Counted from the stretch's first letter, positions 40,728 through 50,204 are shown. The stretch is DNA of 64,000 nucleotides from Vibrio tubiashii (GCF_028551255.1 NZ_CP117029.1:62001-126000), one strand, 5' to 3'. A program made the numbers and translations. Notes: generated by a model not told the origin, from the sequence alone.

Positions 40728-42098
40728 GTGAGTCTCGAATCAACTCTAAAAGCCCAGAGTCAGTCTGGTGTGCTGAATTCAGTATTTAAAATTGCTGAGC
40801 GTAAAACAACCTTAGGTACCGAGCTATACGCTGGCTTTATTACCTTTTTAGCAATGAGCTATATTTTGGCGGTTAACCCTGCCATTTTGGGCGGTATTCC
40901 TGGGATGGATAAAGGCGCAGTCTTTACAGCAACAGCACTGGCTGCGGCAATCGCGACTTTCATTATGGGTGTTTGGGGTAATTACCCAGTTATGCTTGCG
41001 CCTGGCATGAGTATGAATGGTTTCTTTAAAGGGATGCTACTCAGCGGCTCGGTTGCGCTCGTGTGGAACGAAGCCCTATTTGGCATCTTTTTATCAGGTG
41101 TGCTTTATCTGCTCCTCTCCCTGACCAATATTCGTAAATCCTTGATAGAGTCGATTCCTAACGATCTGAAGAACGCCATCACAGTATCGCTTGGTCTGTT
41201 TATCGCCTTTTTAGGTTTAAAGAACGCGGGCATCATCGTTGAGAACAAGTTTGTTTTGGTCGGTATGGGTAATATCACTGACCCTCAAGTCATCATTGCC
41301 TACATCAGTATTTTTATTGCCTTGGGCTGTATGGTTCGTGACATCAAGCTGGCGACCTTTATCTCGTTTGTCAGTGCGATATTACTAACTGTTATCGCTG
41401 ATATGGTGATGGGAACAAGCAATGCACCAATCCCTGAGCAAATCGTGACGGCACCGCCAAGCATGGCGAGTACGTTTGGTGCCGTGTTTGATTTCTCTGG
41501 TTTAACTGCAGACAAGATGTTCGATCTGCTGTTTGTTGTGGTTATTTTTCTGATTGTCGATTTCTTTGATGGCATGAGCACTATAGTGGGTGTTGGCCGT
41601 GATGCAGGTATTATCGACAAAGATGGCAAAGTACCTAACGCTCGATCTGCTCTGGTAGCTGATGCAGGGGGAACTGTGATTGGCTCGGTTCTTGGTACAA
41701 CCTCGATTACTGCGTTCTCTGAGTCGGGTATTGCTTCGTCTCAAGGTGCGAAAACAGGTCTAGCGGCGGTTGTGGTGTCGGGTTTGTTCCTTGTTTCACT
41801 GTTTTTGTACCCTCTGTTCTCTATTTTCTCGGCGGCTATGGTTGCTCCGGCTATGGTCGTGGTGGGCATCTACATGATAGGTCGCTTAGGCCAGATTGAC
41901 TGGGAGAAGAAAGAGTCTCGCATTGCTTCATTCTTTACCATTATGTTCACCGTGCTGAGCTTTTCGCCTGCCAATGGTATGGCGATGGGCTTTATCAGCT
42001 ATGCCTTCACTATGGTTGTCGCGGGTAAAGGTAAGCAGGTTCACCCAGTGATTTACGCTCTGTCTGCTATTTTCTTAGCCTACTTGCTGCTACTGTAA
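40728..42098 (+). CDS. NCS2-family guanine/hypoxanthine permease
   Basis: About 456 residues with 12-14 hydrophobic segments and the NCS2 motifs GTELYAGFITFLAMSYIL and FFDGMSTIVGVG. Homologues (E. coli AdeP/PurP, GhxP) import purine bases by proton symport. The start is GTG 40728, with AAAGG seven bases upstream; an apparent upstream reading frame runs through the riboswitch and is not coding. A guanine-class riboswitch precedes it, which supports guanine/hypoxanthine as substrate. A terminator follows the stop. Confidence 0.92.
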   Translation: MSLESTLKAQSQSGVLNSVFKIAERKTTLGTELYAGFITFLAMSYILAVNPAILGGIPGMDKGAVFTATALAAAIATFIMGVWGNYPVMLAPGMSMNGFFKGMLLSGSVALVWNEALFGIFLSGVLYLLLSLTNIRKSLIESIPNDLKNAITVSLGLFIAFLGLKNAGIIVENKFVLVGMGNITDPQVIIAYISIFIALGCMVRDIKLATFISFVSAILLTVIADMVMGTSNAPIPEQIVTAPPSMASTFGAVFDFSGLTADKMFDLLFVVVIFLIVDFFDGMSTIVGVGRDAGIIDKDGKVPNARSALVADAGGTVIGSVLGTTSITAFSESGIASSQGAKTGLAAVVVSGLFLVSLFLYPLFSIFSAAMVAPAMVVVGIYMIGRLGQIDWEKKESRIASFFTIMFTVLSFSPANGMAMGFISYAFTMVVAGKGKQVHPVIYALSAIFLAYLLLL

Positions 42099-42105
42099 TT
42101 GTTAG

Positions 42106-42153
42106 AGGAGTTGGCAACATCGACTAAAGGATGAATGTTTGCCAACTCTTTTT
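42106..42153 (+). terminator. Terminator after the purine permease gene
   Basis: A long stem GAGTTGGCAA...TTTGCCAACTC with a 20-base loop, followed by TTTTT. Confidence 0.75.
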
Positions 42154-42209
42154 CGCCTTCCTCGTGATAAACTGTTTTTCAATCAATTGGATTGTTTTGG
42201 AAACAACGC

Positions 42210-42635
42210 ATGCCTTCTCACTTACCTCAGTCGTTTAGTAAACCGTTTCTCAAGATCTTTCACGCTCTAGAGGCAGTGCTCTTGGTGGCGATTACGCTCG
42301 CTACTTTGTACGCCATGGTTGAAGAGTTTTTGCATGTGTTTACTGAGAAGCGTGTTCTTCTTACCGATATTCTGCTGATGTTTATCTATCTCGAAGTGCT
42401 TGCCATGGTTAAGCAGTTTGTGATGAACGGTAAGATTCCAGTGAGATACCCGATCTATATCGCCATGATGGCCATTGCTCGTTACATCACTTTAGGAATG
42501 AAAGAGATGGATGCGACCCTAGTGGTGTGGTTGTCTGTCGCGGCATTGATTCTAGCCGTTGCTACTATGGTGATTCGATTTGGGCACCATTACTGGCCTT
42601 ACGTGGATAGAAACACCTTAGAGAAAGATGAGTAG
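42210..42635 (+). CDS. psiE: PsiE family membrane protein
   Basis: About 141 residues with four hydrophobic segments and the conserved PsiE features EEFLHVF, MFIYLEVLAM and IRFGHHYWP. In E. coli psiE is induced by phosphate starvation; function is unknown. ATG 42210 is preferred to the TTG at 42192. No clear Pho box was found upstream. A hairpin with T-rich tail follows. Confidence 0.85.
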   Translation: MPSHLPQSFSKPFLKIFHALEAVLLVAITLATLYAMVEEFLHVFTEKRVLLTDILLMFIYLEVLAMVKQFVMNGKIPVRYPIYIAMMAIARYITLGMKEMDATLVVWLSVAALILAVATMVIRFGHHYWPYVDRNTLEKDE

Positions 42636-42650
42636 CTATTTAGACTAAAA

Positions 42651-42680
42651 TGCCCCGCGAGTGAAGCGGGGTATTTGTTT
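42651..42680 (+). terminator. Terminator after psiE
   Basis: TGCCCCGC-GAGTGAA-GCGGGGTA followed by TTTGTTTT. Confidence 0.82.
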
Positions 42681-43156
42681 TAGTGTTGCTCTTCGTGGCG
42701 GATATACATAAGCGCCACCATGCTAAAGCCCATAAACTGCCATAGGTATTGGCCGTCACTCGCCCCTGAAAGAGTTTGAGTCAACGCCATACAACCAGTG
42801 ACAAACAGTGACGCGATTGCAGAATAACGCAGCCAAGGTCTTTGTTTGTTAGCCATAAACTCGCCGTTGAGCACAGAGCGAATAACTAGAACAAATGGCA
42901 AGCACTGCAACACAATCAAAATAGGAAACATAAAGTCGAACGTTGGGCTAAGAAACACGTGGCCGACTTGGCTTTTGTCCCATGTTCCGACGATATAACC
43001 TTTCCAGCCAGACCATGTATCACCTGCATAGGCGGTTTCTGGCGTTATTACGCCCAGTAAGACCCCCATCACTTTGTCGATGAAGCCGTTCTTGAACCAA
43101 AATACAAACAGAAATATTTGGACTGGAATGATTTGATAAGCGAGTTTTTTCAACAT
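42680..43156 (-). CDS. Small four-segment membrane protein, unknown
   Basis: 158 residues. Hydrophobic segments lie near residues 10-35, 75-95, 108-125 and 138-152; the loop after the first contains a TWSGWKGYIVGTWD stretch that would face the periplasm. It lacks any motif I know. It is the next minus-strand gene after a membrane-bound winged-helix regulator, 202 bases away, with a possible hairpin between them; a functional link is only a guess. Confidence 0.65.
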   Translation of the reverse strand: MLKKLAYQIIPVQIFLFVFWFKNGFIDKVMGVLLGVITPETAYAGDTWSGWKGYIVGTWDKSQVGHVFLSPTFDFMFPILIVLQCLPFVLVIRSVLNGEFMANKQRPWLRYSAIASLFVTGCMALTQTLSGASDGQYLWQFMGFSMVALMYIRHEEQH

Positions 43157-43303
43157 GAACTTGTACCCTAAACGGATGAAACTGAATTGCTCGCTAGTAT
43201 GCTAAGAGCGGTTTTGTTCATGTTTGATGCAAGGCAACTTGATTTTAAAGCACACAAAATCCCTACTTTTCTAAGTACAGAGAGCTAGGGCTTAATAGGC
43301 TTA

Positions 43304-43336
43304 AAGCCTTACCAGTTCAAGGGTGGAGTAAGGCTT
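43304..43336. terminator. Hairpin downstream of the membrane-bound regulator gene
   Basis: AAGCCTTAC and GTAAGGCTT form a 9-bp perfect stem 22 bases after the regulator's stop. The tail lacks a good T-run, so it is only a candidate terminator. Confidence 0.5.
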
Positions 43337-43358
43337 AGAGTTTGACAAAGTTTGAGGT

Positions 43359-44774
43359 TTAGAAGAGGTTTGCTTTTTGTGAAGATTCAATAAGATCAAA
43401 CAGTTGTCCTTTGTTCTCTTTCTGTAGGCTTTCAAAACGCTGGTAGTTGTATTGCGAGCTTTTAGGGTTGTTTGCACTTTGCTCGGTAACACTAAGCAGA
43501 TAGTAACTGATCGGGCTCGGGGTGCTTTCAGCAGCGTAAAAGAGGTAAGGGTATGACTGATCGTGCTGGTTGTTGATCAGTAGCGCCAAACCCAGCGTCA
43601 GATTGGCGATGTCGCAGCGCGGATTCATCTCAAATGCTTGTTTAGCCAAGACGAGTGACTGTGATTGACTCTTCTGGTTTTGACCTTCTAGATAGTCGAG
43701 AGAAGCCGCATATGACAACAGAGCATTGACCAAGTAGTTGTCACGGCCTTGTTGCTGAATCTGTTGAAGTTGCTTCGTGATAGGCTTGAAAGCCTCCCCT
43801 CCTTTACCTTGATAAAAGAGGGAAATCCCAGCTGAGATCGCTTTCCAGTCATCAAAGTTTTCGATTGAGGTAACTCGATGATTTGCCGCTTGATAGTCAG
43901 CTGTATTTGGAGCAACGACAGCTTTAACCTCTAGCACCACATCACCAATGGCATCAAAGAATGAGCCTTCATTAAATGTCTGCTCGATTTTATGATTGAG
44001 TTCAGGGTGTTGGTGGTTTTGAACGATTAAGGTGAGAAGGTAGTCTTGCTCTACATGTTTTATCCAACCTTTAATTTCAACCCCTTGTCGCACCAAGTTT
44101 TCTTGATCTTGCTGAGCTAACTGAGAGAAATGATAGCCGGTAATACTGCGTGCTGAATTTAATCCATAAAACAGGTAATTAAACACGCTCTCAGCCATGG
44201 GGTAATCTTGGCTCGAATCCAGTGTCAGTTCGTGGATATAAACGGGAATGGTCTGTGTTTGTATCTCTGTAGGGTTGGTATTGAGTTGTATTTGCTTGTT
44301 GGTGACGAGCAGTAGAGTTGCCAGTACAGCTAAACAGATACTTGCGAGAGCGAGGTAGATTCCCCGTTTATTCTTGGCAGGCGCCTTTATGCTGGCATTA
44401 GATACCTCTAGACCTTCAACCGACGCATCTGGTGTAGGCTCATCCTCTTGAGTAACCCTGATATCAAAAAGATAGCCCTGCTTTGGAATGGTTTGAATCA
44501 CTTGGTATGGCCGAGAGTTATCTTGTAAGTGACTTCTCAACTGGCTAATGACCTGCCTAACTAGATTGTCCGAGACGTGGCTACGCTGCCAAACGGATTC
44601 AGCGATTTGTTGAGTGCTGACCACCTGACCTTTGCAGTCGATTAAGTAGTTAAGTAGCCGAGCCTGCAGTGGCTCTAAATGAACCTCTTGCTCGTCAATC
44701 ACCAAGTGATTTCGTTGAGGGTAGAACCTGATAGGGACATTCAGTTGCAAGATATAGCAAGGAGACGAGGCCAT
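43359..44774 (-). CDS. ToxR/CadC-type membrane-bound transcriptional regulator
   Basis: 471 residues. Residues about 15-107 are an OmpR-type winged-helix domain (LEPLQARLLNYLI ... IPKQGYLFDI), followed by a linker, one membrane segment at about 138-158, and a 310-residue periplasmic region that looks helical and repeat-like (TPR-like). There is no receiver domain. This layout is that of CadC/ToxR one-component regulators that sense an envelope signal and bind DNA directly. Signal and targets are unknown; the adjacent small membrane protein gene is a possible target. Confidence 0.85.
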   Translation of the reverse strand: MASSPCYILQLNVPIRFYPQRNHLVIDEQEVHLEPLQARLLNYLIDCKGQVVSTQQIAESVWQRSHVSDNLVRQVISQLRSHLQDNSRPYQVIQTIPKQGYLFDIRVTQEDEPTPDASVEGLEVSNASIKAPAKNKRGIYLALASICLAVLATLLLVTNKQIQLNTNPTEIQTQTIPVYIHELTLDSSQDYPMAESVFNYLFYGLNSARSITGYHFSQLAQQDQENLVRQGVEIKGWIKHVEQDYLLTLIVQNHQHPELNHKIEQTFNEGSFFDAIGDVVLEVKAVVAPNTADYQAANHRVTSIENFDDWKAISAGISLFYQGKGGEAFKPITKQLQQIQQQGRDNYLVNALLSYAASLDYLEGQNQKSQSQSLVLAKQAFEMNPRCDIANLTLGLALLINNQHDQSYPYLFYAAESTPSPISYYLLSVTEQSANNPKSSQYNYQRFESLQKENKGQLFDLIESSQKANLF

Positions 44775-44850
44775 AGGGAAGAATCTAGGTTACAAATAAC
44801 CCGATTAGATTATTGGGTTTAGAGTATTGAAGCAAGTGGGCTATTCGATA

Positions 44851-44878
44851 TAAAAAAAGCCCTGCATTGCAGGGCTTT
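44851..44878 (-). terminator. Terminator after yicC
   Basis: AAAGCCCTGC-ATT-GCAGGGCTTT, followed on the minus strand by a T-tract. It lies 19 bases after the yicC stop. Confidence 0.88.
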
Positions 44879-44896
44879 AAATTTGGTTAGATCAGA

Positions 44897-45763
44897 TTAC
44901 TCGATGTTCTGGATCTGCTCGCGCATCTGTTCAATTAGAACTTTCAGCTCAACGCCTGACGCAGTGATATCTGTGCTGATTGATTTAGACGCTAGTGTGT
45001 TTGATTCACGGTTGAACTCTTGCATCATGAAGTCTAGACGGCGGCCACAAGCGCCACCTTTCTTCAGGATGTTAGTTGCTTCTTTTACATGCGAGTCTAG
45101 GCGGTCTAGCTCTTCTGCTACGTCAGATTTTTGTGCTAGAAGGATCAGCTCTTGCTCAACGCGCGATGAATCAAGCTCAATTTTCGCTTCTTCAAACTTC
45201 GAGAACAGACGCTCACGCTGCCACTCTAAAATTTCAGGCATTCGCGCACGTACTTTAACTACTTCGTCAGTGATCGCATCTAAGCGCTGGACGATAAGCG
45301 CCTTCATGTTTTCACCTTCACGGCCACGCGCTTCAATAAATTCGCTCACAGCTTCGTCAAATGCACCTAGCAGGTCTTTGTTTACTGCATCCATATCTTG
45401 CTCAGAGGTTTCCATAACACCCGGCCAGTTCATGACTTGGAATGGATTAAGACGGCTTTCTTCGCCCGTCATCTGCATTACTTGGTTAGCGGCGTTGATC
45501 ACTTGCTGTGCTAGATTTTCGTTGATGCTTAACTCGCCTTTCGCAGCTGGGTTAGCTTCAAAGCGCAGTGCACATTCCACTTTGCCGCGCGCAAGACGTT
45601 TACGAAAACGCTCGCGTAGCACGGGTTCTAGGCCACGGAACTGCTCTGGCAAGCGGAAGTAGGTTTCAAGGTAGCGTTGGTTTACGCTACGGATTTCCCA
45701 TACGGCGGTGCCCCAATCACCTTTGACTTCTTTACGAGCGTAGGCTGTCATACTGTAGATCAT
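44897..45763 (-). CDS. yicC: YicC-family endoribonuclease
   Basis: About 288 residues. The N-terminus MIYSMTAYARKE is typical, with AGGA seven bases before the ATG 45763; longer readings to 45895 have no support. The YicC N domain and C-terminal DUF1732 region (RLDFMMQEFNRESNTLASKS) are present. YicC proteins are RNases that affect small RNA turnover in E. coli. It is divergent from rph, the usual arrangement. Confidence 0.93.
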   Translation of the reverse strand: MIYSMTAYARKEVKGDWGTAVWEIRSVNQRYLETYFRLPEQFRGLEPVLRERFRKRLARGKVECALRFEANPAAKGELSINENLAQQVINAANQVMQMTGEESRLNPFQVMNWPGVMETSEQDMDAVNKDLLGAFDEAVSEFIEARGREGENMKALIVQRLDAITDEVVKVRARMPEILEWQRERLFSKFEEAKIELDSSRVEQELILLAQKSDVAEELDRLDSHVKEATNILKKGGACGRRLDFMMQEFNRESNTLASKSISTDITASGVELKVLIEQMREQIQNIE

Positions 45764-45932
45764 CGAATTTTCCTGTATATCATCTTTGAAAATAGCGCGA
45801 GGCAATAGTAGCACAAAGGTTGGCCAAAGGAGGATAGTTTGACATCGCAATCCAAATAGCTTTGTTTGCCAAACTTCGCTATAATCCTGCTCCAACCAAA
45901 TTCGTCTCCCCCTTCATATAAGGTAGATGCCC

Positions 45933-46649
45933 ATGCGTCCAAACGATCGCAAGGCGGATCAAGTTCGCCCAATCAAAATTACTCGTAACTACACTGCGTA
46001 TGCAGAAGGCTCTGTGCTTGTTGAATTCGGCAACACGAAAGTGCTGTGTAATGCGACCGTTGAAGAAAACGTACCACGTTGGCTAAAAGGTCAGGGTAAA
46101 GGCTGGGTAACGGCTGAGTACGGCATGCTACCGCGTTCGACTCACTCACGTATGCGTCGTGAAGCAGCAAGCGGCAAACAAGGTGGTCGTACGATGGAAA
46201 TTCAGCGTCTGATTGCTCGTAGCTTACGTGCGGTAGTTGACCTAGAAGCAATGGGCGAAATCATGGTGACCGTTGACTGTGACGTGATTCAGGCAGACGG
46301 CGGTACACGTACAGCATCTATTTCGGGTGCAAGCGTAGCAATGGCGGATGCATTCCAACACTTAGTAGAGAAAGGCAAGCTAAAAGCGAATCCTATGAAA
46401 GGTCACGTAGCGGCTGTTTCCGTGGGCATTCTAGGTGAAGATATTCTGTGTGACCTTGAGTACACAGAAGATTCAGCAGCTGATACCGATATGAATGTTG
46501 TGATGACGGAAGATGGTCGCATGATCGAAGTTCAAGGCACGGCAGAGGGCGAACCCTTCACTCACGCTGAGCTGATGAAGCTACTGGAGTCGGCGACCAA
46601 AGGTATTACCGAAATTGTAGCGGCGCAGAAAGCGGCGTTAGAAAATTGA
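45933..46649 (+). CDS. rph: Ribonuclease PH
   Basis: 238 residues; phosphorolytic 3'-5' exoribonuclease that trims tRNA 3' ends. The phosphate-binding RTR-like region ([11 protein letters not shown] near residue 125) and MNVVMTEDG segment are visible. ATG 45933 (MRPNDRK) has AAGG nine bases upstream and matches the family start; ATG 45927 is two codons earlier. pyrE follows after a terminator-like hairpin. The frame is intact, unlike rph in E. coli K-12. Confidence 0.96.
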   Translation: MRPNDRKADQVRPIKITRNYTAYAEGSVLVEFGNTKVLCNATVEENVPRWLKGQGKGWVTAEYGMLPRSTHSRMRREAASGKQGGRTMEIQRLIARSLRAVVDLEAMGEIMVTVDCDVIQADGGTRTASISGASVAMADAFQHLVEKGKLKANPMKGHVAAVSVGILGEDILCDLEYTEDSAADTDMNVVMTEDGRMIEVQGTAEGEPFTHAELMKLLESATKGITEIVAAQKAALEN

Positions 46650-46653
46650 TTTA

Positions 46654-46684
46654 GATAGCTTCCTCTTTAGGAAGCTATTTTTTT
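46654..46684 (+). terminator. Attenuator-like terminator between rph and pyrE
   Basis: TAGCTTCCT-CTTT-AGGAAGCTA followed by TTTTTTT, 3-6 bases after the rph stop and 80 bases before pyrE. In E. coli a terminator at the same place gives pyrimidine-dependent attenuation of pyrE through coupled translation of rph; the same is likely here. Confidence 0.85.
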
Positions 46685-46764
46685 ATCAAAATTTGGCCAA
46701 GGCTAAGTTTTGAACTGTTTATAAACCGTCTAGACAACTAGACCTTTTATTTAGAGAGAAAGTA

Positions 46765-47406
46765 ATGAAAGCATACCAGCGTGAATTTATTGAGTTTGCA
46801 CTAGAGAAAGAAGTCCTAAAATTTGGCGAGTTTACTTTAAAGTCTGGCCGTAAGAGCCCGTACTTCTTTAACGCTGGTCTTTTCAATACTGGTCGTGACT
46901 TAGCGCGTCTAGGTCGCTTCTACGCAGCAGCGCTAGCGGATTCTGGCATTGAATTCGACGTTCTGTTTGGCCCTGCGTACAAAGGTATTCCAATCGCGAC
47001 TACTACAGCGGTTGCACTGGCTGATCATCACGATGTAGATACGCCTTACTGCTTTAACCGTAAAGAAGCGAAAGACCACGGTGAAGGCGGTAACCTAGTC
47101 GGTAGCGCGCTAGAAGGTCGTATCATGCTGGTGGATGATGTGATTACCGCAGGTACGGCTATTCGTGAATCAATGGAAATCATTAAAGCCAACGGCGCGG
47201 ATCTAGCGGGTGTGTTGGTTGCTATTGACCGCCAAGAGAAAGGTAAAGGCGAGCTGTCGGCGATTCAAGAAGTCGAGCGCGACTTTGGCTGCGCGATTAT
47301 TTCAATTGTAAGCCTGACTGACCTAGTCACTTTCCTAGAGGAGAAAGGTACTGACGCAGAGCACCTGGAAGCAGTAAAAGCGTACCGCGCTCAATACGGC
47401 ATCTAA
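46765..47406 (+). CDS. pyrE: Orotate phosphoribosyltransferase
   Basis: 213 residues. The PRPP loop [13 protein letters not shown] lies near residues 119-131, and FGPAYKGIP binds orotate; it makes orotidine monophosphate in pyrimidine synthesis. AGAGAGAAAG precedes the ATG. Downstream, composite repeat copy C fills the gap to lpxN. Confidence 0.97.
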   Translation: MKAYQREFIEFALEKEVLKFGEFTLKSGRKSPYFFNAGLFNTGRDLARLGRFYAAALADSGIEFDVLFGPAYKGIPIATTTAVALADHHDVDTPYCFNRKEAKDHGEGGNLVGSALEGRIMLVDDVITAGTAIRESMEIIKANGADLAGVLVAIDRQEKGKGELSAIQEVERDFGCAIISIVSLTDLVTFLEEKGTDAEHLEAVKAYRAQYGI

Positions 47407-47656
47407 GACCGGATTTCGTCCTTTGGAACGCTTTGCTCCGAGAATTGGGAACGGGCTTCGCCCTTAGAATTTTTTCGTTCCCACATCCCGAATCCATAGC
47501 GAAGCGTTCCTAAATAAAAAGGGTTGACGCTTTCACGTCAACCCTTCATTTTTGAAGCTCTCCAGCTCTCCAGCTCTCCAGCTCTCCAGCTCTCCAGCTC
47601 TCCAGCTCTCCAGCTCTCCAGCTCTCCAGCTCTCCAGCTCTCTAGCTCTCTAGCTC
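47407..47656 (+). repeat. Composite intergenic repeat, copy C
   Basis: Between convergent pyrE and lpxN. GGAACGCTTTGCT block at 47425-47437, GGGCTTCGCCC at 47453-47463, a symmetrical GGGTTGACG...CGTCAACCC hairpin at about 47520-47545, then ten perfect TCCAGCTC units (47561-47640) and two TCTAGCTC variants (47641-47656). The second variant overlaps the end of the lpxN reading frame and supplies its TAG stop. Confidence 0.87.
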
Positions 47657-48642
47657 TCTATATCATCCCGATCGCCATAGTGTGAGTTATCGTAAATCTC
47701 ACGACCATCGCGTTGGGTTTTTAGCAGAGAAAGGTTCCACATATATTGCTCTGGATGTGGACGAACCAAATCTTCAATCGCTTGGTTCATCGCACGAGCA
47801 TCGGTCTCTTCATTGCCTGTTGGGAAGTTTTCAAGCGCAGGTAAGATGTGCACTTCATACTTACCGGTTTTATCGTTGTAGGCAGGCAGAACAGGGACGA
47901 CTTTTGCTTTAGATAGGCGAGCCATCTTACCGAAACCTTTTAGTGTGGCTTTCTCTGTACCAAAGAAAGGAACAAACACAGAGTTGGCAGCGCCAAAGTC
48001 TTCGTCTGGTAACCAATAACCTAGATAACCGTCCTTAATTGAGCGCACAAAAGGTTTTACCCCTGCTTCACGGGCAAAGATACGACCACCATACTGCATG
48101 CGCTGAACATGCATTAGCCAGTCACCAATTGGATTGCGCTGTGGCTTCATAATGGTGGTGACTTTATAACCTTTCGCGGCAAGCATAACGGCAGGGTAGT
48201 CAACCGCCCACGCATGAGGCGCTAGGATGATTACGTTCTCACCAGCATCTAGCAGCGGTAAGATGTTTTCCTCACCGATCATTACGCCACGGCTTTGGTT
48301 GTGTTTGGTTGAGCGCACTAAAAATTCAGAGTAACCCAACAGGTATTGCGTAGCCTTGACGAAAGTCTCTTCAAGGATCTCTTGACGTTCTTGCTCAGAC
48401 TTTTCAGGGAAACAGTATCTTAGGTTGACGCGAGCTCGTCGCACCACACGACCATTTTTGCGCACGGCAAAGACGGATAACTTGCGTGCAAGCGTGTCAC
48501 GCAAGCGATATGGAATAAAAGCAAATAACCCAGCAAACAAGATACCTATCCAAGTGCCCCAATGTTTAGGGTGGAGGAAAGACCACTCAAAAGTTGGGTT
48601 GTGCAGGTGTTTGTCTATGCTGTTTTTTTCATTGGTGCTCAT
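47650..48642 (-). CDS. lpxN: Lipid A secondary acyltransferase, LpxN/LpxM type
   Basis: 330 residues of the LpxL/LpxM family. One N-terminal membrane segment (about 30-48) and the catalytic H-x4-D motif HAWAVD near residue 143 are present. By position it matches the V. cholerae lipid A gene that adds a hydroxylaurate as secondary chain (LpxN); LpxM-like activity is the alternative. It follows lpxL with a 15-base gap. The last two residues and the stop are encoded by the tandem array of repeat copy C. Confidence 0.88.
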   Translation of the reverse strand: MSTNEKNSIDKHLHNPTFEWSFLHPKHWGTWIGILFAGLFAFIPYRLRDTLARKLSVFAVRKNGRVVRRARVNLRYCFPEKSEQERQEILEETFVKATQYLLGYSEFLVRSTKHNQSRGVMIGEENILPLLDAGENVIILAPHAWAVDYPAVMLAAKGYKVTTIMKPQRNPIGDWLMHVQRMQYGGRIFAREAGVKPFVRSIKDGYLGYWLPDEDFGAANSVFVPFFGTEKATLKGFGKMARLSKAKVVPVLPAYNDKTGKYEVHILPALENFPTGNEETDARAMNQAIEDLVRPHPEQYMWNLSLLKTQRDGREIYDNSHYGDRDDIES

Positions 48643-48657
48643 TCAGCAGGGCCTATT

Positions 48658-49608
48658 CTATTGATAACGAGAGTTGGTTAGCGTTTCATCTGGCAGCGAC
48701 TTGAAGCGTTTGTGTAGCCACATCCACTGTTCTGGAGCACGCATAATAATCTCTTCGACAAATTTATTCATATATGCCGCAGCGGCGGTTTCATCTTTTT
48801 TCGGGTAGTCAGGCTCAATATTCTTATCGGCAATAATTTCGTACTTACCTTGGCTGTTTCTAAAGCCAGAGCCCGGGATAATGGCACACTTACTGGTGTT
48901 AGCAAGAATGCTCGTCCCTGTTGTGGTGCAGGCTTCTTCAACGGCAAAGAATGGCACAAACACAGATTTGTTGTGACCGTAATCTTGATCTGGCAGATAG
49001 AATAAGCGATGCCCCTGACGTAACACGCGAATCATCTGCTTAAGGTCGGTACGGTAGATAAGTTTGTTGCCATTGCGTGTGCGACCACGGTATTGAATGA
49101 ATTCATAGGCAGGGTTGCTGTGCGGGCGGTAAGCGCCATAGCCTTGCAAACCCAATACTCCAAAAGCACGCGCGGTGATCTCAAGATTGAGAGCATGAAC
49201 ACAACAAAGTAAGACACCTTTGCCTTCCTTATCTAAGCGTTTTAGCTCTTCAACGTCTTTGGTCTGTAAAATACGTTTAAAGCGCCATGTCGGCCAAAAC
49301 CAGGTAATCCCAGTTTCAATTAAGGCCATACCGGTATTTTTGAAGTTTTCTGCAACGCTTTTGTCTATCTCACTTTGTGACATGTCTGGAAAAGCGAGTT
49401 CGAAGTTTCTTCTCGCGACATGTACACGGGATTTGCCAAAGCGCATCCCTAAACGACCGATGCTTTGCCCCAAGCGCAGTAATAGAGGGTAAGGGAGAAC
49501 ATTAACAATCAATGCGAGCAGTCCAAAGCCGAGCCAAACTCCCCAGTTTCTCGGGTGTAGTAAGGAAAGGGTAAATGGAGGCGGTTGATTGTATTTATCT
49601 TTACTCAT
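48658..49608 (-). CDS. lpxL: Lipid A secondary acyltransferase LpxL
   Basis: 316 residues of the same family as the next gene, with an N-terminal membrane segment and catalytic H-x4-E (HALNLE) near residue 132. It transfers a secondary acyl chain to Kdo2-lipid IVA at the cytoplasmic face of the inner membrane. It begins 5 bases after the slmA stop, and lpxN follows, so slmA-lpxL-lpxN likely form one transcript. Confidence 0.9.
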   Translation of the reverse strand: MSKDKYNQPPPFTLSLLHPRNWGVWLGFGLLALIVNVLPYPLLLRLGQSIGRLGMRFGKSRVHVARRNFELAFPDMSQSEIDKSVAENFKNTGMALIETGITWFWPTWRFKRILQTKDVEELKRLDKEGKGVLLCCVHALNLEITARAFGVLGLQGYGAYRPHSNPAYEFIQYRGRTRNGNKLIYRTDLKQMIRVLRQGHRLFYLPDQDYGHNKSVFVPFFAVEEACTTTGTSILANTSKCAIIPGSGFRNSQGKYEIIADKNIEPDYPKKDETAAAAYMNKFVEEIIMRAPEQWMWLHKRFKSLPDETLTNSRYQ

Positions 49609-49613
49609 AGTGA

Positions 49614-50204
49614 TTACTTAATTTGTGCGCTTAACAGTGCCCAGTATTCTTCAAAGTTTGCAGTCGGTTGGTATTTAAAATCAGAGCGAACGAATCGGTT
49701 TAAGCTTCCTTCTACCTGACCAAGCAGTTGGGCGGCCAATACCTTCTCATCAACAGGAAATGCCTTTCCTTCACGCAGCATACGTTCACGCAGGATCTGA
49801 CGGATAGAGGTTTCAATACGCTCAAATAGTTGATTGATACGGTCGCGCAAGCGTTCATTTTCAAACATTAGTGCGTGACCTGACAAGATACGGCTCAGAC
49901 CTGGATTACGCTCAGCAAAGGCCAGAATCAATTGTAGTACGAGTCGAATTCGAGTCAGAGTGTCTTTCTCTTCATCCAGAATACGGTTGATGCGCGACAT
50001 TAGAGACTCTTCGATAAACTCGATTAAGCCTTCGAACATGCGCGCTTTACTTGGAAAGTGTCTGTACAGTGCGGCTTCTGAAACGCCAACTTGCTTAGCG
50101 AGTTTTGCGGTTGTAATGCGTGAAGCGCCTTCGTTGGACTCCAGCATTTCAGCCAATGCCTGCAAAATTTCATCTCGGCGGTTGGTTTTTCTTGTTCCGG
50201 CCAT
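49614..50204 (-). CDS. slmA: Nucleoid occlusion factor SlmA
   Basis: 196 residues, TetR-type. The helix-turn-helix ([22 protein letters not shown], about residues 28-49) is followed by the helical ligand-like domain. SlmA binds specific DNA sites and blocks FtsZ ring assembly over the chromosome. It is the first gene of the slmA-lpxL-lpxN group, next to coaBC as in many gamma-proteobacteria. Confidence 0.95.
   Translation of the reverse strand: MAGTRKTNRRDEILQALAEMLESNEGASRITTAKLAKQVGVSEAALYRHFPSKARMFEGLIEFIEESLMSRINRILDEEKDTLTRIRLVLQLILAFAERNPGLSRILSGHALMFENERLRDRINQLFERIETSIRQILRERMLREGKAFPVDEKVLAAQLLGQVEGSLNRFVRSDFKYQPTANFEEYWALLSAQIK

Noticed and set aside
42099..42209. Pho box upstream of psiE
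   Set aside because: No pair of CTGTCAT-like heptamers at 11-bp spacing was found.
44883..45662. 259-codon plus-strand open frame opposite yicC
   Set aside because: It is antisense to a well-conserved gene, is Ser/Arg-rich without domains, and has no ribosome site. It is a shadow of yicC codon bias.
47561..47640. Array units as Chi-like recombination sites (minus strand GCTGGAGA)
   Set aside because: The match to Chi octamers is partial (6 of 8 to E. coli Chi) and other arrays (ACTGGATA) do not fit.
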